From Cryptomeria japonica (taxonomy: Eukaryota > Streptophyta > Pinopsida > Cupressales > Cupressaceae), in the NCBI RefSeq assembly GCF_030272615.1, contig NC_081414.1:519943185-520007184 (forward strand): a stretch of 64,000 nucleotides of DNA, read 5' to 3'. The notes below the pieces were generated by a model. That model made no database searches, was not told the origin of the DNA, and worked only from the letters and a program-made list of their open reading frames with translations. A program made the position numbers and the translations under genes. Within the stretch, counting starts at the first letter, position 1. Each line of letters opens with the position of its first letter. This document shows positions 1-11,879 of the stretch, piece by piece.

Positions 1-456
1 GGGCTAGTAATGTGGACGATCGGAAGAGCACAACCGGTAGTGCATTCTTTCTTGGTGGTAGACTAGTCTCATGGATGAGTAAGAAGTAGAGTTGTATCTC
101 TCAGTCTAAAAATAGAAGTGGAATATGTTGCAGCATTTATGAACTATACCCAGACAATTTGGATGAAGCATGTATTAAGTGGCTTCAAAGTTCCTGTATT
201 TGAACCGGTAAGTATATTCTATGACAACACAAATGCAATTAATGTTTCCAAGAATCCAGTTTTACATGCTAGAACTAAGCACTTCGAGGTCAAGTATCAT
301 TTCTTGAGGGAGAAGGTTCAGAACAAAGAAGTTGTATTGGAACATGTTTCCCATAAGGAGCAGTTAGCAGACATATTCACCAAGCCTCTACCAAAGGCTA
401 CATTTACCTATTTAAGAGGTGAATTAGGGGTGTTACCCCTTCAAGAGATGAACTAA
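1..456 (+). pseudogene. Ty1/copia RNase H, 3' end of pol (broken)
   Basis: This is the C-terminal RNase H part of a copia polyprotein, which degrades the RNA strand during reverse transcription. From base 8 one frame reads DDRKSTTGSAFFLG, then LVSWMSKK, then a TAG where the family has CAG. A frame change near 110 leads into EAEYVAAF-like sequence, FYDNTNAINVSKNP, and the conserved end KEQLADIFTKPLP. It stops at 454-456. The rest of the element (gag, PR, IN, RT, 5' LTR) must lie left of the window. The frameshift and the in-frame TAG make it dead. The family call is certain; the exact lineage is not resolved. Confidence 0.9.
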
Positions 457-698
457 AGGTGTGTCCTCCACATTAGTCAGGTATGGCATTGATAAATATT
501 TTTCAGGATTGGTTTGTTGAAGGATGCTACTCCTTAGGGGGAGCAACATAGTGGAACATAGCTATTTGTGCCTCCACTTTGGCATTGTTGTCAAAGGGGG
601 AGAAGATGTGAAGCGGAGAAGATATCTACAATATTGGGGAAAATATGTGAAGCAAAAAGATGTCTTTGTATATTGCCATCAATGCCAAAGGGGGAGAT
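457..698 (+). other. copia 3' untranslated region with repeated polypurine-tract-like motifs
   Basis: This non-coding stretch joins the RNase H stop to the LTR. It holds three purine-rich PPT-like motifs: TTAGGGGGAGCAAC near 535, AAAGGGGGAGAAG near 593, and AAAGGGGGAGAT at 687-698. The last abuts the LTR and is the functional candidate, since plus-strand DNA priming uses the tract next to the 3' LTR. The phrase GGCATTG..GTCAAAGGGGGAG recurs in the copia element at 15435-15821. Confidence 0.7.
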
Positions 699-2173
699 CC
701 TTGGCATATGTGTAGAGCTTGATGACATGATGATATTGTATGTTGTCATTGATGTCAATATGCTAAAGTACGAACCGATATATTGAAGTAAGCAAACCGG
801 TATATGTGAGAATCGGTATGATATTGTGAACCAAAATATGTGAAAAAGTGAAGCAGTATATTGGAATGAGAACCGATATATGGGAAATTCTATATTGGGG
901 TTTCATGTAGCATGACTACCCATTAGTAGTCTACACTTTAGGGTTTTCGATTGATGCATTCCAAGCTTGTGTGATTCAACCGATGACATCTTGTGATGAG
1001 TTATCATTATAATGAAGTTCAGATAGTGTTGCCATGTTAGCCTTGTGCACGTGAAGGATTTCCTTGAGGATCTTGCATGGAGATTGATCCTATCTACCTT
1101 GGGAATGTGTGAAGTCTCTATAAATGGTGGAGTGCATGTGATGGGTTATCAACTTTCTCAAGCAATAAAGAATGAATGTTGGAGAACGTCTTGAGATCTA
1201 TTCAAGACTATTGTATTCAACGCAATATGATTAATGGTCAGGATTGAACTGATTGAAGTGTTAAACCTAAAATGTTTAGGGTTTAGGGTTTATGCTACTG
1301 ACCTCTATTTCCTATAAGGTCGATGATGTTTTTCATTTTGAAGTTGTTGGCAAATGTTATGTGTGTATCCAAGTGAAGAGACACTTGATTCTTGCTAGAC
1401 CAGAGAAGTGTGTTGATACTTGTAGAGTATGACTGCAGAAGTAAAGAAGCTAAAGTGGACTTGCCTTGGCATTGAGTACTATTATCAGATCAGTGTATTA
1501 CCTGTTGACTTCTAACCATTTCAGCAGTTGGAAAATCCCTTAACCGGGTAGCTTTAATAGGCTTCTATGTAAATCCTTTAATAGGGTGACTCAATTCAAT
1601 GAGTTTTTCAAATCCTCTTGCAAGGTAACCTTTAATAGGGTTCTACCCTTTAACTAGGTATTTAGCCATCCCTTAACCAGGTGATCCCTAGCAGGATAGG
1701 TTCCTAGCAGAACCTATTGTAAAAAGTCTTTAACCAGACTAGGATCCTAATAGAGCAGACTTCAAAAGAGTTCAAATAACAGCTTGTGGGTACTCATCCC
1801 CACCATGGTTTTTCCTAGTTGGGTTTCCACGTGAAAAACTAGTGTGGCATGTGTGATGCTTTTCATGTGATGCTTTAATATTTTCTGTCAAGTGATAAAG
1901 CATGTTGAACCGACAGTCATTATATTTCTAATGATATATTACTTGTTTATGCATATGGGTGAAGTGGAAATGAGATATTAGATTGTGTGGAGATCTAAGT
2001 GTTTACCAGTTTATGTCTTTCATACTCTGGCTGTGTTTTATCTGTAGTGCCCTAATTTAGACCGGTGTTACTATTTACCAGTTAAGTGCAGTCTTTTGCA
2101 ATCAAACTGGTTCAGGGAAATTTTTTGTCTGTACTGATTCACCCCCCCTCTCAGTACCGGTTTGGTACTAACT
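699..2173 (+). repeat. copia 3' LTR (about 1.47 kb)
   Basis: The start is fixed by the adjoining polypurine tract. The end is placed after the C-rich CTGATTCACCCCCCCTCTCAG motif and GGTACTAAC, which match the ends of the other copia LTRs here (near 16884, 20846, and 28157 on the minus strand). The expected TG...CA ends are decayed, so each end may be off by a few bases. A TATA-like CTATAAATGG lies at 1118-1127. Row of CCY...RGG mini-hairpins at 1531-1745. Confidence 0.7.
1531..1745 (+). repeat. Row of CCY(N6-7)RGG mini-hairpin motifs inside the copia LTR
   Basis: Short units such as CCCTTAACCGGG, CCTTTAATAGGG, CCTCTTGCAAGGT and CCCTTAACCAGGT recur roughly every 20-40 bases, each able to form a tiny stem. 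The region lies downstream of the TATA-like box at 1118, so it would be in the LTR transcript. Similar motifs occur in the LTRs of the minus-strand copia element (about 22,130-22,390 and 28,390-28,640). Confidence 0.5.
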
Positions 2174-2232
2174 GTTCATCATTATTCATCAACCACCATG
2201 AAAGTACCTGACAAGGACCCACACAAAGGAAA

Positions 2233-2750
2233 TCTCTTTTCAAATCCACTTGTAAGGCAGGAGGAAAGGTATGCAAGGTTCTGATAGACTCTGGATCCAT
2301 TGAAAATTTTGTATCACTTGAAATGGTAGAAAAGCTTAAACTTAGAAAGTTGCCTCACCTATATGTCTATAAGGTTTCATGCCTCACCCAAGGTCAACAA
2401 GTAGTGGTGGAAAAGAAGGCTTGGGTGAAGTTTCAGATTGGATCTTACAAGGATAGATTGCTATTTGACATAGCCAAAATGGATGCATGCCATCTCTTAT
2501 TTGGGAGACCATGGTAGTATGACTTGAAAGCTCATCATGATGGGCTAAGAAACACCTACTCAATCACCAAAGATGGGAAGGTGATAGAACTCTTACCTCT
2601 GATAGAGGAAGAGATGGAATCAAAAGGGAAGGATACAAGATTGCTGATAGTAGAAGGTAAAAAATTCATGATGGAGATTACAAAGAAAGGTGCAGTTTGC
2701 TATGCCCTCATGCCTAGTCCGAAGGTGACAAGGAAAGAGCAGTTTACATA
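2233..2750 (+). pseudogene. gypsy aspartic protease region
   Basis: Retropepsin-like domain that would mature the gypsy polyprotein. The active-site motif VLIDSGSIENFVS lies at about 2273-2311 (DSG, functional form) and the domain ends with HLLFGRPW followed by TAG at 2518-2520. The next frame, 2524-2750, continues with linker sequence (ITKDGKVIELLPL) of the kind found between PR and RT in chromoviruses. The upstream reading RKSLFKSTCKAGGKVCKV shows homology starting soon after the copia LTR. One in-frame TAG disrupts the frame. Confidence 0.75.
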
Positions 2751-2760
2751 AGAGAAAGAA

Positions 2761-3575
2761 GGAGGACCAAAGCACATAGACCCGACATTCAGAAAGTTGC
2801 TTGATAAGCATCAAGGCATCATCTTAGATGGAATGCCAAGGTCCCTACCACTGGTAAGGGACATTAGTCATTTCATAGATCTGATCCCTGGATCTACATT
2901 GCCAAACAAAGCAGCCTACAAGCTCACCCTAGACCAGAATGTAGAAATGGCAAGGCAGATTGAAGAGTTACTTGAATCAAGACTGATTGGAAAAAGTCTA
3001 AGCCCATGTGTAGTACTAATAGTCCTTGCACCCAAGAAAGAAGGCACTTAGAGGCTTTGTATAGACTCAAGAGCCATCAATAAGATAACCATAAGGTATA
3101 GGTTCCCAATCCCTAGAATAGAGGATTTGATTGATTGCTTAGGGAGTGCTAAATACTTTACAAAAATGGATCTAAAAAGTGGATACCATCAGATTAGAAT
3201 AAGGCCAGGGGATGAATGGAAAATAAAAATTTAAAAATAATGAGGGGTTATATGAATGGAAATTAATGCCATTTGGGTTATCCAATGCACCTAGTACCTT
3301 TATGAGGTTAATGAATGAAGTCTTGGTGGAATTCATAGGGAGATTTGTCATAGTATACCTAGATGATATCTTTATCTTCAGTCACACAATGGAAGAGCAC
3401 CTCAAACACAGATATGGTTCTCAAGAGATTACATGAAGAGCGACTAATGATCAATTTGAAGAAGTGTTTGTTCATGCAGGAAGAAATCATCTACTTGGGT
3501 TTTGTAATCTCACAAGGTGAGTTGAAAATGGATCAGAAGAAGGTGAGTGCTATATTGTCTAGAAAATTTTTATAG
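2761..3575 (+). pseudogene. gypsy reverse transcriptase (broken)
   Basis: RT domain copying element RNA into DNA. Visible blocks are LPNKAAYKLTLDQN, APKKEGT then [37 protein letters not shown], and the catalytic [10 protein letters not shown] at about 3352-3381. The thumb side has MINLKKCLFMQEEIIYLGFVIS. Indels near 3225-3245 (in an A-rich run) and around 3400 break the frame. The YLDD catalytic box survives. Confidence 0.85.
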
Positions 3576-4090
3576 GAAATTCATAAGAGGATTTAGTCAT
3601 GTTTGTGCACCCATGCTTAATACCATAAAGTGGGGACAAAAGTGCAGGTTCAGTTGGACCAAAGAGACAGATGTTTCATTTGAGACATCGAAGAAGAAGG
3701 TTGCAAAACAACCAGTCCTTTCCTTACCAGACTTCAACAAGATATTTTAGGTGGAATGTGATGGAAGTCACATGGCAATTGGAGTAGTAATTAGTCAAGA
3801 AGGAAGGCATATTGCTTTTTTTATTGAAAAGCTAAATGATGCTAAGAAAAGATACTCATCTTATGACTTGGAGATGTATGCTCTAGTAGAGTCCTTGAAG
3901 AAATGAAGGCACTATTTATTGCCTAAGGAGTTCATAGTGTTTACTAATAACTAGGCACTCAGTTTCATAAATAGTCAAGAGAAGCTTAATCATCGGCATA
4001 TGAAGTGGGTAGAGACTCTGCAAGCCTTCACATTTACCCTCAAACACAAGAAGGGGGTTAAGAACAAAGTTGGTGATGATTTGAGTAGAA
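3547..4090 (+). pseudogene. gypsy RNase H (broken)
   Basis: Connection and RNase H domains. NFYRKFIRGFSHVCAPM marks the tether after RT; the RNase H core begins VECDGSHMAIGVVISQEGR near 3752, followed by KRYSSYDLEMYALVESLKK and HYLLPKEFIVFTN, ending KGVKNKVGDDLSRR near 4090. In-frame stops occur at about 3748, 3904 and 3952. It overlaps the start of the long integrase frame because that frame's first Met is inside the RNase H tail. Confidence 0.8.
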
Positions 4091-5211
4091 GAGTCTTGAC
4101 TTTAAACCAAATCAAGATAGAGAGTGTTGGTATTGATTCCTTGAAGAGTATGTATGTTGTTGATGAAGATTTTGGAGAAATATACAAGGTATGTGAAACT
4201 TTGAGTGACTGGTATCATATTGAGTTTTCTGACTTTTTGATACAAGATGGATTGTTGTTCAAGGGAGTGTATTTGTGTATTCCTAAATGTTCCATGAGGT
4301 TGAATATTATTAGGGAGAAGCATTGTGGAGCTATGGCAGGTCATTTCGGTCTTGACAAGACCCTAAACCTTGTGAAGAGACATTATTTTTGGCCTAAATT
4401 GCAAGCAGATGTAAGAAAGTTTGTGGAAACATGTGTCATATGTCAGAAAGCCAAGGGGAAGTCTACAAATGCAGGTTTATATCAGCATTTACCCATTCCT
4501 TCTAGGCCATGGGAGAGCATAAGTATGGACTTTGTGTTGGGTTTGCCTAGAACTAGGAGAGGATTTGATAGTGTCTTTCTAGTAGTAAACAAGTTTAGTA
4601 AAATGACTCACTTCTTTCCATGTAAGACTTCTTGTGATGCATCATATGTTGAAGACCTATTCTTCAAAGAGATAGTTCGGATACATGGATTTCCCTTGAA
4701 CATTGTTTTAGACAGAGATGTGAAGTTCATAGGTCACTGTTGGAGGACTCTTTGGAAGAAGTTGGGAACTAACCTAGCTTTCTCATCAGCCTACCATCCT
4801 CAAATGGATGGGCAAACTAAAGTTGTCAATAGGTCATTAGGGAACCTATTAAGGTGTTTAACAAGGAAACGTGGAGAGAAGTGGGAAAACATTTTGTCAC
4901 AGGCAGAATTCTCATACAATGACACCATAAATAGGAGTATTAGTAAATCTCCTTTTCACATTGTTTATGGCATACACCCAAGGAGAGTGTTGGAGTTAAG
5001 AGATCTACCAAAAGGAGAAGCCATTAGTGCAAATGGTGAAGCTTTTACATCAGCCATTAAAGAGGTGCATGATCGAGTCAAGTCTCATCTCCAACAATCT
5101 ACAGTGAAGTATAAAGCTCATGCTGATAAGAAGAAGAGAGATGTACAATTTAATGTTGGGGAACTGGTATGGGTACATTTGAAAAAGGAGAGACTACTAA
5201 AAGGAAAATAA
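4000..5211 (+). pseudogene. gypsy integrase
   Basis: A 403-codon open stretch spanning the end of RNase H and the integrase, which would insert element DNA into the chromosome. The zinc-binding HHCC region is at residues ~108-150 (GHFGLDKT, then CVICQ). The catalytic core shows Asp177 in ISMDFV and Asp238 in VLDRDVKF, but the third acidic residue is Lys274 (GQTKVV where relatives have GQTEVV), a GAA-to-AAA change. The enzyme would be dead although the frame is open. The C-terminal part (NVGELVWVHLKKERL) is the usual SH3-like region. Confidence 0.85.
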
Positions 5212-5220
5212 ACCAAACTC

Positions 5221-5667
5221 ATGCAGATAAAGATTGGACCATGTCAGATTTTGAAGAAGTGTGGACAAAATGCATATGAGATCCAACTTCCTCTTGATCT
5301 TGGATTATCACCCATCTTTAATGTGTGTGATTTTACACTTTTCAAAGGTACTGATAATGAAGAAGAGGAACAATTGCAGGTTGTAGCAAACAATGACATT
5401 CCAAGGAAAGAATCACTTAAGTTGAGAAAATTCATTGAAACTAGAGTCACAAAGAAGACAAGGAATAAGGAGTACATTGAGTACTTGGTGGATTGGCAGG
5501 ATAAACCAGATTCTGAGGTGGTTTGGATGACAAGTGAACAAATATCCAATCATGGTGCAGATTTACAAACTCTGATCTCAAGTAGGCTTGAGATCTCTTC
5601 TCCTGGGGAGTATGGTGTAGAAGCACCTCATCAAAAATTTATTCATGACCCTGAAGATGAATACTAG
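5221..5667 (+). pseudogene. Integrase C-terminus with chromodomain-like tail
   Basis: Continuation of the integrase after a TAA at 5209-5211. KIGPCQILKKCGQNAYEIQLP is the conserved GPF/Y-like segment. Further on, KFIETRVTKKTRNKEYIEY followed by LVDWQDKPDSEVVW has the spacing of a retrotransposon chromodomain, which in chromoviruses steers insertion to particular chromatin marks. The call is by pattern; aromatic-cage residues are only partly recognisable. The frame ends at 5665-5667. Confidence 0.65.
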
Positions 5668-6936
5668 GACCACTAGGATATGTTAGAGTGTCATGTGTTT
5701 CATGTATGTAAATAAACCCCACCATGTAAGCCCATGTCACCAATTAGGCAATTTGACACGTCAATTGGGACAATGTGGTAAAGAGGGGTAGTATATGGTT
5801 TAGATTTGTGTTTGATAGGATTTAGTTATGTTTTTTGTGTGTTTTATTGGTCCATGTGTGTGGATCCCAACCATAGGAAGTATGACAACTTTTTGTGCAA
5901 AATTGCACAAATGCAACTTTTGAGTGCAAAAGTGCAACTTTTTGTAATTTGGTTAGGGGAAGCCTTTCAATGGCTCCAACCTACTCCAAATTTGGTGGGA
6001 AAATATTGAAGAGGGGTATAGGAATTTTGGGCTTGATTCCAAAGGGGTATGTTGTTGGAGTTGGAATTTATGAAGCAATAATACTCAAAATACATCAGTT
6101 TTCTCAGAAATTTTGAGTTTGCAGGTGTTGTACATGACTGTACGGATTGTTCTGAACCCCACCATCCATGGATTAAATAGGGAGATTAATTATATTTCTT
6201 TTTGTTGTTTTTTGAGGTCCTAATCATTCTGGAGTAGAGAGAACCCTCCATTTTACTGACTGTGACCCAGAAAGTGAGGGTTTGGAGAGGGTTTTGAACC
6301 AAAATGGCTTTATCTTGTACTCCAGTCTATTAGAAGACTCTACCTTTGGAGGGATGCATGAGAAGCCTTTTTATTTTAGTTTTTTTATGTTTTTTTGTAG
6401 GAGAAACCTTTTTGTGTGGAGAAAATAAGAGATTTAGGTGGGCATCTCTATGTGACTACCTAGGACAAGTTTCAGGATAGTCATCATAATTTGTTTTAGC
6501 GATGGATTCTAGGCGTACAAACCTAGAAGTAGAAGTTTATCACTAACCTACACATGCATATTAATTTTAGTTTTCATTTGGTCTAGGTCAGTAAAGGTAG
6601 TTGCTTTGGAAAATAGGGCTAATTGCCCTAATTAGGTCCCTTAGCCTCTAAAGGGAGCATACCTTATATTTGTAGATCTGATCAAATTATTCAAGGGATC
6701 AGTATAAATTCCAAAAGGGTGTTTGAAATGATAAGTTTTTTGTATGGGTGTGTGGAACTTTTTTGAGTTAAGATCCATTCTATTGTCAAATAGGGCTACA
6801 AGCCTAGGGGGTAGGTTCACAAAGGAGGTATAAGGATTTGATGCTCAAGAACAAAGCCAATTCTCAAAAGAGGTCTTAGATGTTATGTGTGGATGAAATA
6901 AAAATTACCAAGAAGTAGGGATCACCAGTAAGGTAC
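5668..6936 (+). other. Non-coding stretch, probably the gypsy 3' LTR and flank
   Basis: No convincing gene. A purine run (AAAGAGGGGTAG, near 5779) may be the polypurine tract, which would start the 3' LTR near 5791. A TATA-like ATTAAATAGGG lies near 6173. No second LTR copy is in the window, so the LTR limits cannot be set. Confidence 0.35.
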
Positions 6937-7036
6937 TTTTGAAGAGTTGAAGCCTTTTACTCATCTTGAATAGGCTCATGACTATTGAGTGTGTGAGTAG
7001 TTTCATCCAAGGTGTAGAGTCCTTCCTTGTAGGACC
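6937..7036 (+). repeat. 100-bp direct repeat, left copy
   Basis: Begins TTTTGAAGAGTTGAAGCC and ends CCTTGTAGGACC. It matches 13733-13832 in the same orientation and over the same length with two differences, both A/G. It lies 104 bases outside the left terminal inverted repeat of the 7141-13709 element. Confidence 0.9.
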
Positions 7037-7140
7037 TGTTGGTCTCAAGTTATGATTTCTTCTTATCTCTTGTGAAAAAATTATAACTCTATCTGCAAAA
7101 GAGAGATCAAGGAAAAGGAACTTCAGAGCAACATATGACA

Positions 7141-7342
7141 AGGTTTTTTGCACCTTCTACACTTCAAACTTTTCCAAAGTTTAGGCAGGTATACCACTTG
7201 TGAATTGAATTCACACTATAAAAATAGATCCATGGTAAGCTAGTCTAAAAACCAGTGAATCTTATCACCTTTAAACTAACTAAAACAAATAAATAAGGCT
7301 TATGCTCATGTTCAGTGTTGACCTATATGATATGTAAAAAGA
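7141..7342 (+). repeat. Left terminal inverted repeat
   Basis: Reverse complement pairs with about 13513-13709. It contains GAATTGAATTCACACTATA and AGGCTTATGCTCATGTTCAG, both found inverted at the right end. Similarity fades after about 7340. Confidence 0.85.
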
Positions 7343-8098
7343 TAACTAGAATTAATACCAGTGCCTTATCCAAGCCATAGAGTCATCTAAGTTTAAACAA
7401 TAATCCCTCATTTAGACATCTCAACACATCCCATCACCTTGGCTTCTATAAACCCCACATACGCCTAACATATATAAAATTTTATCCTTATCAAACTAGA
7501 AAGAATTCATCAAATTCAAAGTTTCTAAACAAATAATTCACTGATAGAGATATTTCTTGCGTATTTAATTTCCCTCCTAAAGAGAAAAGCTAAGAAACAC
7601 ACATATAAAAGATTGCCTTACAACCCATGCTCAAATGAATAACCTTGAATCACTGACATTGAGACCAGTAAATATTTGCAAGCACACCCAAAGACAACAC
7701 AGATTCTAGGCTCAACATTGATGGTCTGTATATTGATATTAATTTCAGAAAAGATTACCAAAACATTAGAGTTTTCTCCATAAGACTAGAAAAATCCTAG
7801 ATATATTTCTACAGATTTTTCTTACAATTTCTTGCAATCCCTTTTTCATTGTCTTGGTATCCATTTATAATAACATGGATGCATACAAGCTTCAGACAGT
7901 TTTCAAAAAGGTTTGTTACAAACCGAATTACTCTCCAAGAAATGGTTACAAGTCTTTTTCAGCATCCACAGCTTCTTGTGCCTCTTGTTCAGTCGCAACC
8001 CCTTCTAAGTACTTCAGGGCATCTTCTTTATGTCCCATATAACTTCTCTTCCATTCTTGATAAGCATCATCACTTGGCCAAGAAAAACTAACAACCTT

Positions 8099-11000
8099 CT
8101 ACTTCATGTCTTCTAGCCTTTTCCAAGTGACTCTTAAATGTCCAATTTCCTTTTCTATGAAACCGTAATGAGATTTCACCTTTTCAATTTCTTCAATTGT
8201 TTGGACAAATAGGGAGGTGTCATCAGTTTTGATAATTTGATTGATCCTTAAGGATAAATTGTGGTCCACCTCTTTCAACCAGGTCTTCTCTTCTTTCAAC
8301 TGAATTGGACCAATAAAACCTCCTGGAAACAATTCAAATTTATGATCCAAATATTCTTTTCTATAAAGTAGGGCTTTTCTTTTCACACCTACCCTTTCCT
8401 TTGAGAGAATATTCATCTCTTTTATAAACTCATTGGTAGACCTTAGAAGGTCATTCTCCTCTGCATCTGGATGAGATGAGCACATGAGCTCCAATTCTTT
8501 ACCTCTGGGCATCCACTTATTAAGGATTGGCTCCAAAGTGGCCTCATCTTCTCTGAATTTGATCATAACATCCAAAATCCTTTTCATATTTATGTATACA
8601 ATGGGGAGCTTGACTGAGTCAACAAACTTCAAGACTATGGCTTTCACCTTCTCTTCATATTTGTTTGCAAACAAGGCTTTAGCTTGTTTCAACCTTTTCA
8701 ACTCATGTTGGACACTTTCAGGTGATTGGGAACCAGAAGGCATAGGAGAAGGGGAGTATTTTACAATGGGACTAGTAGGAGGGGGTCTTGCTGGAGAGGA
8801 GGCTATCATGAGTGTAGAGGATTCACCTGGATGGTACTGACCTACCAACTGACTCTAGAGTCTAGTAATAATGTTATCCCTATTGGCTATTTCTTCTTTA
8901 ACCTCATTGTAGGCCTTTAAGATAGTCTCCAACTTCAATTGGAGACTATCTCTTTCTTGTGCCTTTCTCTCTGCTACTGCCACATTGAACTTTACAGTTT
9001 CCAAAACAATGCTTGCAGCTTCCACTACCCCTGTATCTTGGGCTCTTTTGATAATGATGCCTCCTAGTAGGCTAGAATCCGATGCATCTTTCCTTCTTTA
9101 AAGACCACATGACAAGAGCAACATTATCCCTGCTGAATGTCACTACTTCCATAGGCTTTGTTTCTTTCCTTACGGCATCAAGCACTAGAGCATCGACTAT
9201 ATCCCATTCAGGGAGAATCAACACACCAGCTTTTGCTACCATTTCTCTTCCTTTCTCAAGGGTAATAGTCTTAAATTCTTCCATGATTTCTTGCTTTATC
9301 TCTTCTTCCACCTGAGTTGTATCTCTGAGAGGTTGTTCACTCTTCCTCTGTTCACATCTAACCTTGAATTTCTCCATATTTTTCTTCCATACAAATTACA
9401 TAAAAGCCCCTGTTGTAACAAAGTTATTGTCAGCCAAGAATTCTTCACTGGCTTGCTTAACAGTAAGGTCCAATTCTTGGCCTTTTAGCTCACCATCAGT
9501 CAAATTCACTTCAGCACTATGTGGCTCTTCAGGAATTCCCTCTTAGGTCTCTTCATAAGTATAGGCAATATCACCGAGACTCCCTAACTGTAATAATTGT
9601 TTAGCCACTGCTTGTTCATCTCCAATGTGTATGGGGGACTGAGATGGAGAATATTGAGGTAGATCAGTTTCAATTTCCTTTCCCACTCTTTGTCTTTTAC
9701 GAGAATCCTGAATGTCAATGACATCTTCAATTTTCCTTTTTCCTTTTGAAGTGGAAGGCTCAACTATCACTAGCATCATCATAGTGTACTTTGACTTCTT
9801 ATGCATTACATAGTCACTAGGTGGGATAGCCTTAGCAAAGGTAGGCTTGGCCAAGACCAACTTAACCTTATCAGGATCATTTTGCATTATGGCCTCCCTT
9901 CTTTCTTTTAAGGTTTGCATGAGGTCTTCAAAATAGAGAATCAAGAATTTGATTTTCTCCTCAAAAGGGTTGAAGCTAGAAAGAGGATCATAGCTACTGT
10001 CAAATTGATGGATAAAATCAAGTGCCTTCTTGTATGCGATCCACTTCTCTTTCCTTAGTTCCTGCTCATCTAAGCTGAATTCATTTCTGATTAAATCTTC
10101 TGGGAACTGAAATTTGTGAGGCCTACCTGTACACACTGCTCTCCTTCTGAACATGCCATTGAAGAAGTCCTCAGGGTCTGCACATCTTGAAATTGTAGTT
10201 GACAGCCTATATGGTTTAAATAATTCTTCAAAATATTTCCATCCACCCTTAGTGATTACAAAATGGTGGGCCATGGTAATAGTTGGGAAAATGGTCCCTT
10301 TAACCCTATTGGTTAGCTCTTCCTCTTGCACTCCTCCAATCTATCTTCATACTTTTTCAATCCCTATCTTTAATGGGACCTGAAAGGGCAGTAAATAGGG
10401 GGTACCTCTAAATCCATACACTCTGAAAATAGTTGACACAAGGTACAAATTTATGTCTCCCCAATTGTGAAAACAAATCTTATTATCCTCTACAAACTCC
10501 TTAGGTCTAAGGAATTCCAAAAGAGCCTTAGGAATTCTAGGGTTTTGTCTGCATAAAAGAATTCTAATTTTAGAGCAAAGCACCTATCAAATTTCAAGAA
10601 ACTAGCATCTTCTCTATCCCAGGATAAGACAGTGCTCCAGAGTTGAACATGCATCTCTTCCTTATCCTTTATCTTGATCAAGTCCATTTCCTTTGCAAAG
10701 TAATTGGCACCTTTGAATAGAACATGTGCATTAACATGAGTACCATCCAAACGGTCTATCCACCTTACCATTTTTGATCCCTACTAGCCCTTTATGAATT
10801 GCATTAGCAAGGTATGAGGCATAATCAAATGTTATTGCTAGGGAGGGGTTTAGAATTTGTGCAATCATTAACATGTAATGGGTTGACATATTCTTTTCAG
10901 CATCCTCTACAAAGATCTAACATAAGGCCCAATACATACCCTTATCCCTCAGAGTGAATAAATTGAGGGAGAATGGTTCCATTGTGCTGGGGCCTACAAC

Positions 11001-11558
11001 TATTAACCCTCCTATCTTAACAAAAAATTCTTTCAATGGGCCACTCTTGAGATGATCCCTTTGTGCATTATAAACTTGGGCTAATGACTCAAAGTCAATA
11101 GGCTCTAATAAATTGGAGGCCTCACTGAGTTTAAACACTTTCCTGAATTCATCTTCATTTATTTCAATCAGGACTGATCCCTTTATATTCCTGATGCATC
11201 TTGCCATAGGGTCATAATTCTATGCAATTACGGTCAACAGATCTACATCCATGAAAACACCTGGGACCACAAGCTTTCCTACATCTAGTTCCCATATGCT
11301 ATTCAGAGGAGTTGGGGAATGTCTCTACCCAAAATTGACTTTGAACAGTCCTAAATCTGATATTCCTATTTCAGGGTCCCTTAACCAATTACCTTTATCA
11401 TATAGGCCATCCCCAATTTTCAGGTGAGGGTTCTTTGGTAATAGCTCTTTGGCCTTAGCCCCGACATTGGTAGACACGGTTAATTGCTCTAAAAAATCAT
11501 CATAGATGTTTCTATCCTGATAATTGACTTTTCTTGTCAACTCTCTTCTTGGTGCCAT
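8099..11558 (-). pseudogene. Unknown ~1,150-codon gene inside the TIR element
   Basis: I do not recognise the family. Several open stretches on the minus strand read as one protein. It starts at ATG 11558 (MAPRRELTRKVNYQD) and has in-frame TAGs near 11325, 11227 and 10918. Frame changes occur near 10735, 10540 and 9080, and it ends at TAG 8099. Layout: an N-terminal globular region (IKGSVLIEINEDEFRKVFKL near 11.17 kb); a middle part with WKYFEELFKPYRLS; a basic, nuclear-signal-like patch (KGKRKIED, SRKRQRVGKE) near 9.7 kb followed by acidic, low-complexity sequence; a helical, coiled-coil-like stretch (VAERKAQERDSLQLKLETIL) near 8.95 kb; a Pro/Ser linker; and a helical C-terminus. No transposase, RT or membrane segment is visible. 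Confidence 0.6.
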
Positions 11559-11879
11559 TCTGAACAAGCAACTAAACCACTAGCAACTAGCATAGATCTC
11601 TAATGAAATAATTCACACAACAATATTTGGAAACAGACCAGAATTATCAAGAAAAGCACAAAAAACCTGATTATTCGCCTGAAGAGAAATGCTCCACACC
11701 AATTTCCTCTGCAACAAACTTTGATGAAACAATACTAGCAATCAAGTTGATGCAGACTCATAAGGGCAAGTTGGCATTGAATTTTTAGAAATTAACTCCG
11801 CATGCTTCAGCTTTCTTTTTAGAATTGAATTCACCAAATCGAATTCAAAACTGGCCCTAATGGGTCATAACTTCTCTGA

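Larger units (their letters stand above)
2174..5667 (+). mobile_element. Ty3/gypsy chromovirus-like element, 5' part missing
   Basis: Protease, RT, RNase H, integrase and a chromodomain-like end occur in Ty3/gypsy order on the plus strand. Gag and the 5' LTR are absent. The protease region begins within about 30 bases of the copia LTR end, so the copia element most likely inserted into this one and the rest lies beyond the left window edge. Many stops and frameshifts show an old copy. Confidence 0.8.

Noticed and set aside
8484-8840. 118-codon plus-strand open stretch
   Set aside because: Antisense shadow of the TIR-element gene, whose minus-strand frame is continuous with flanking coding sequence.
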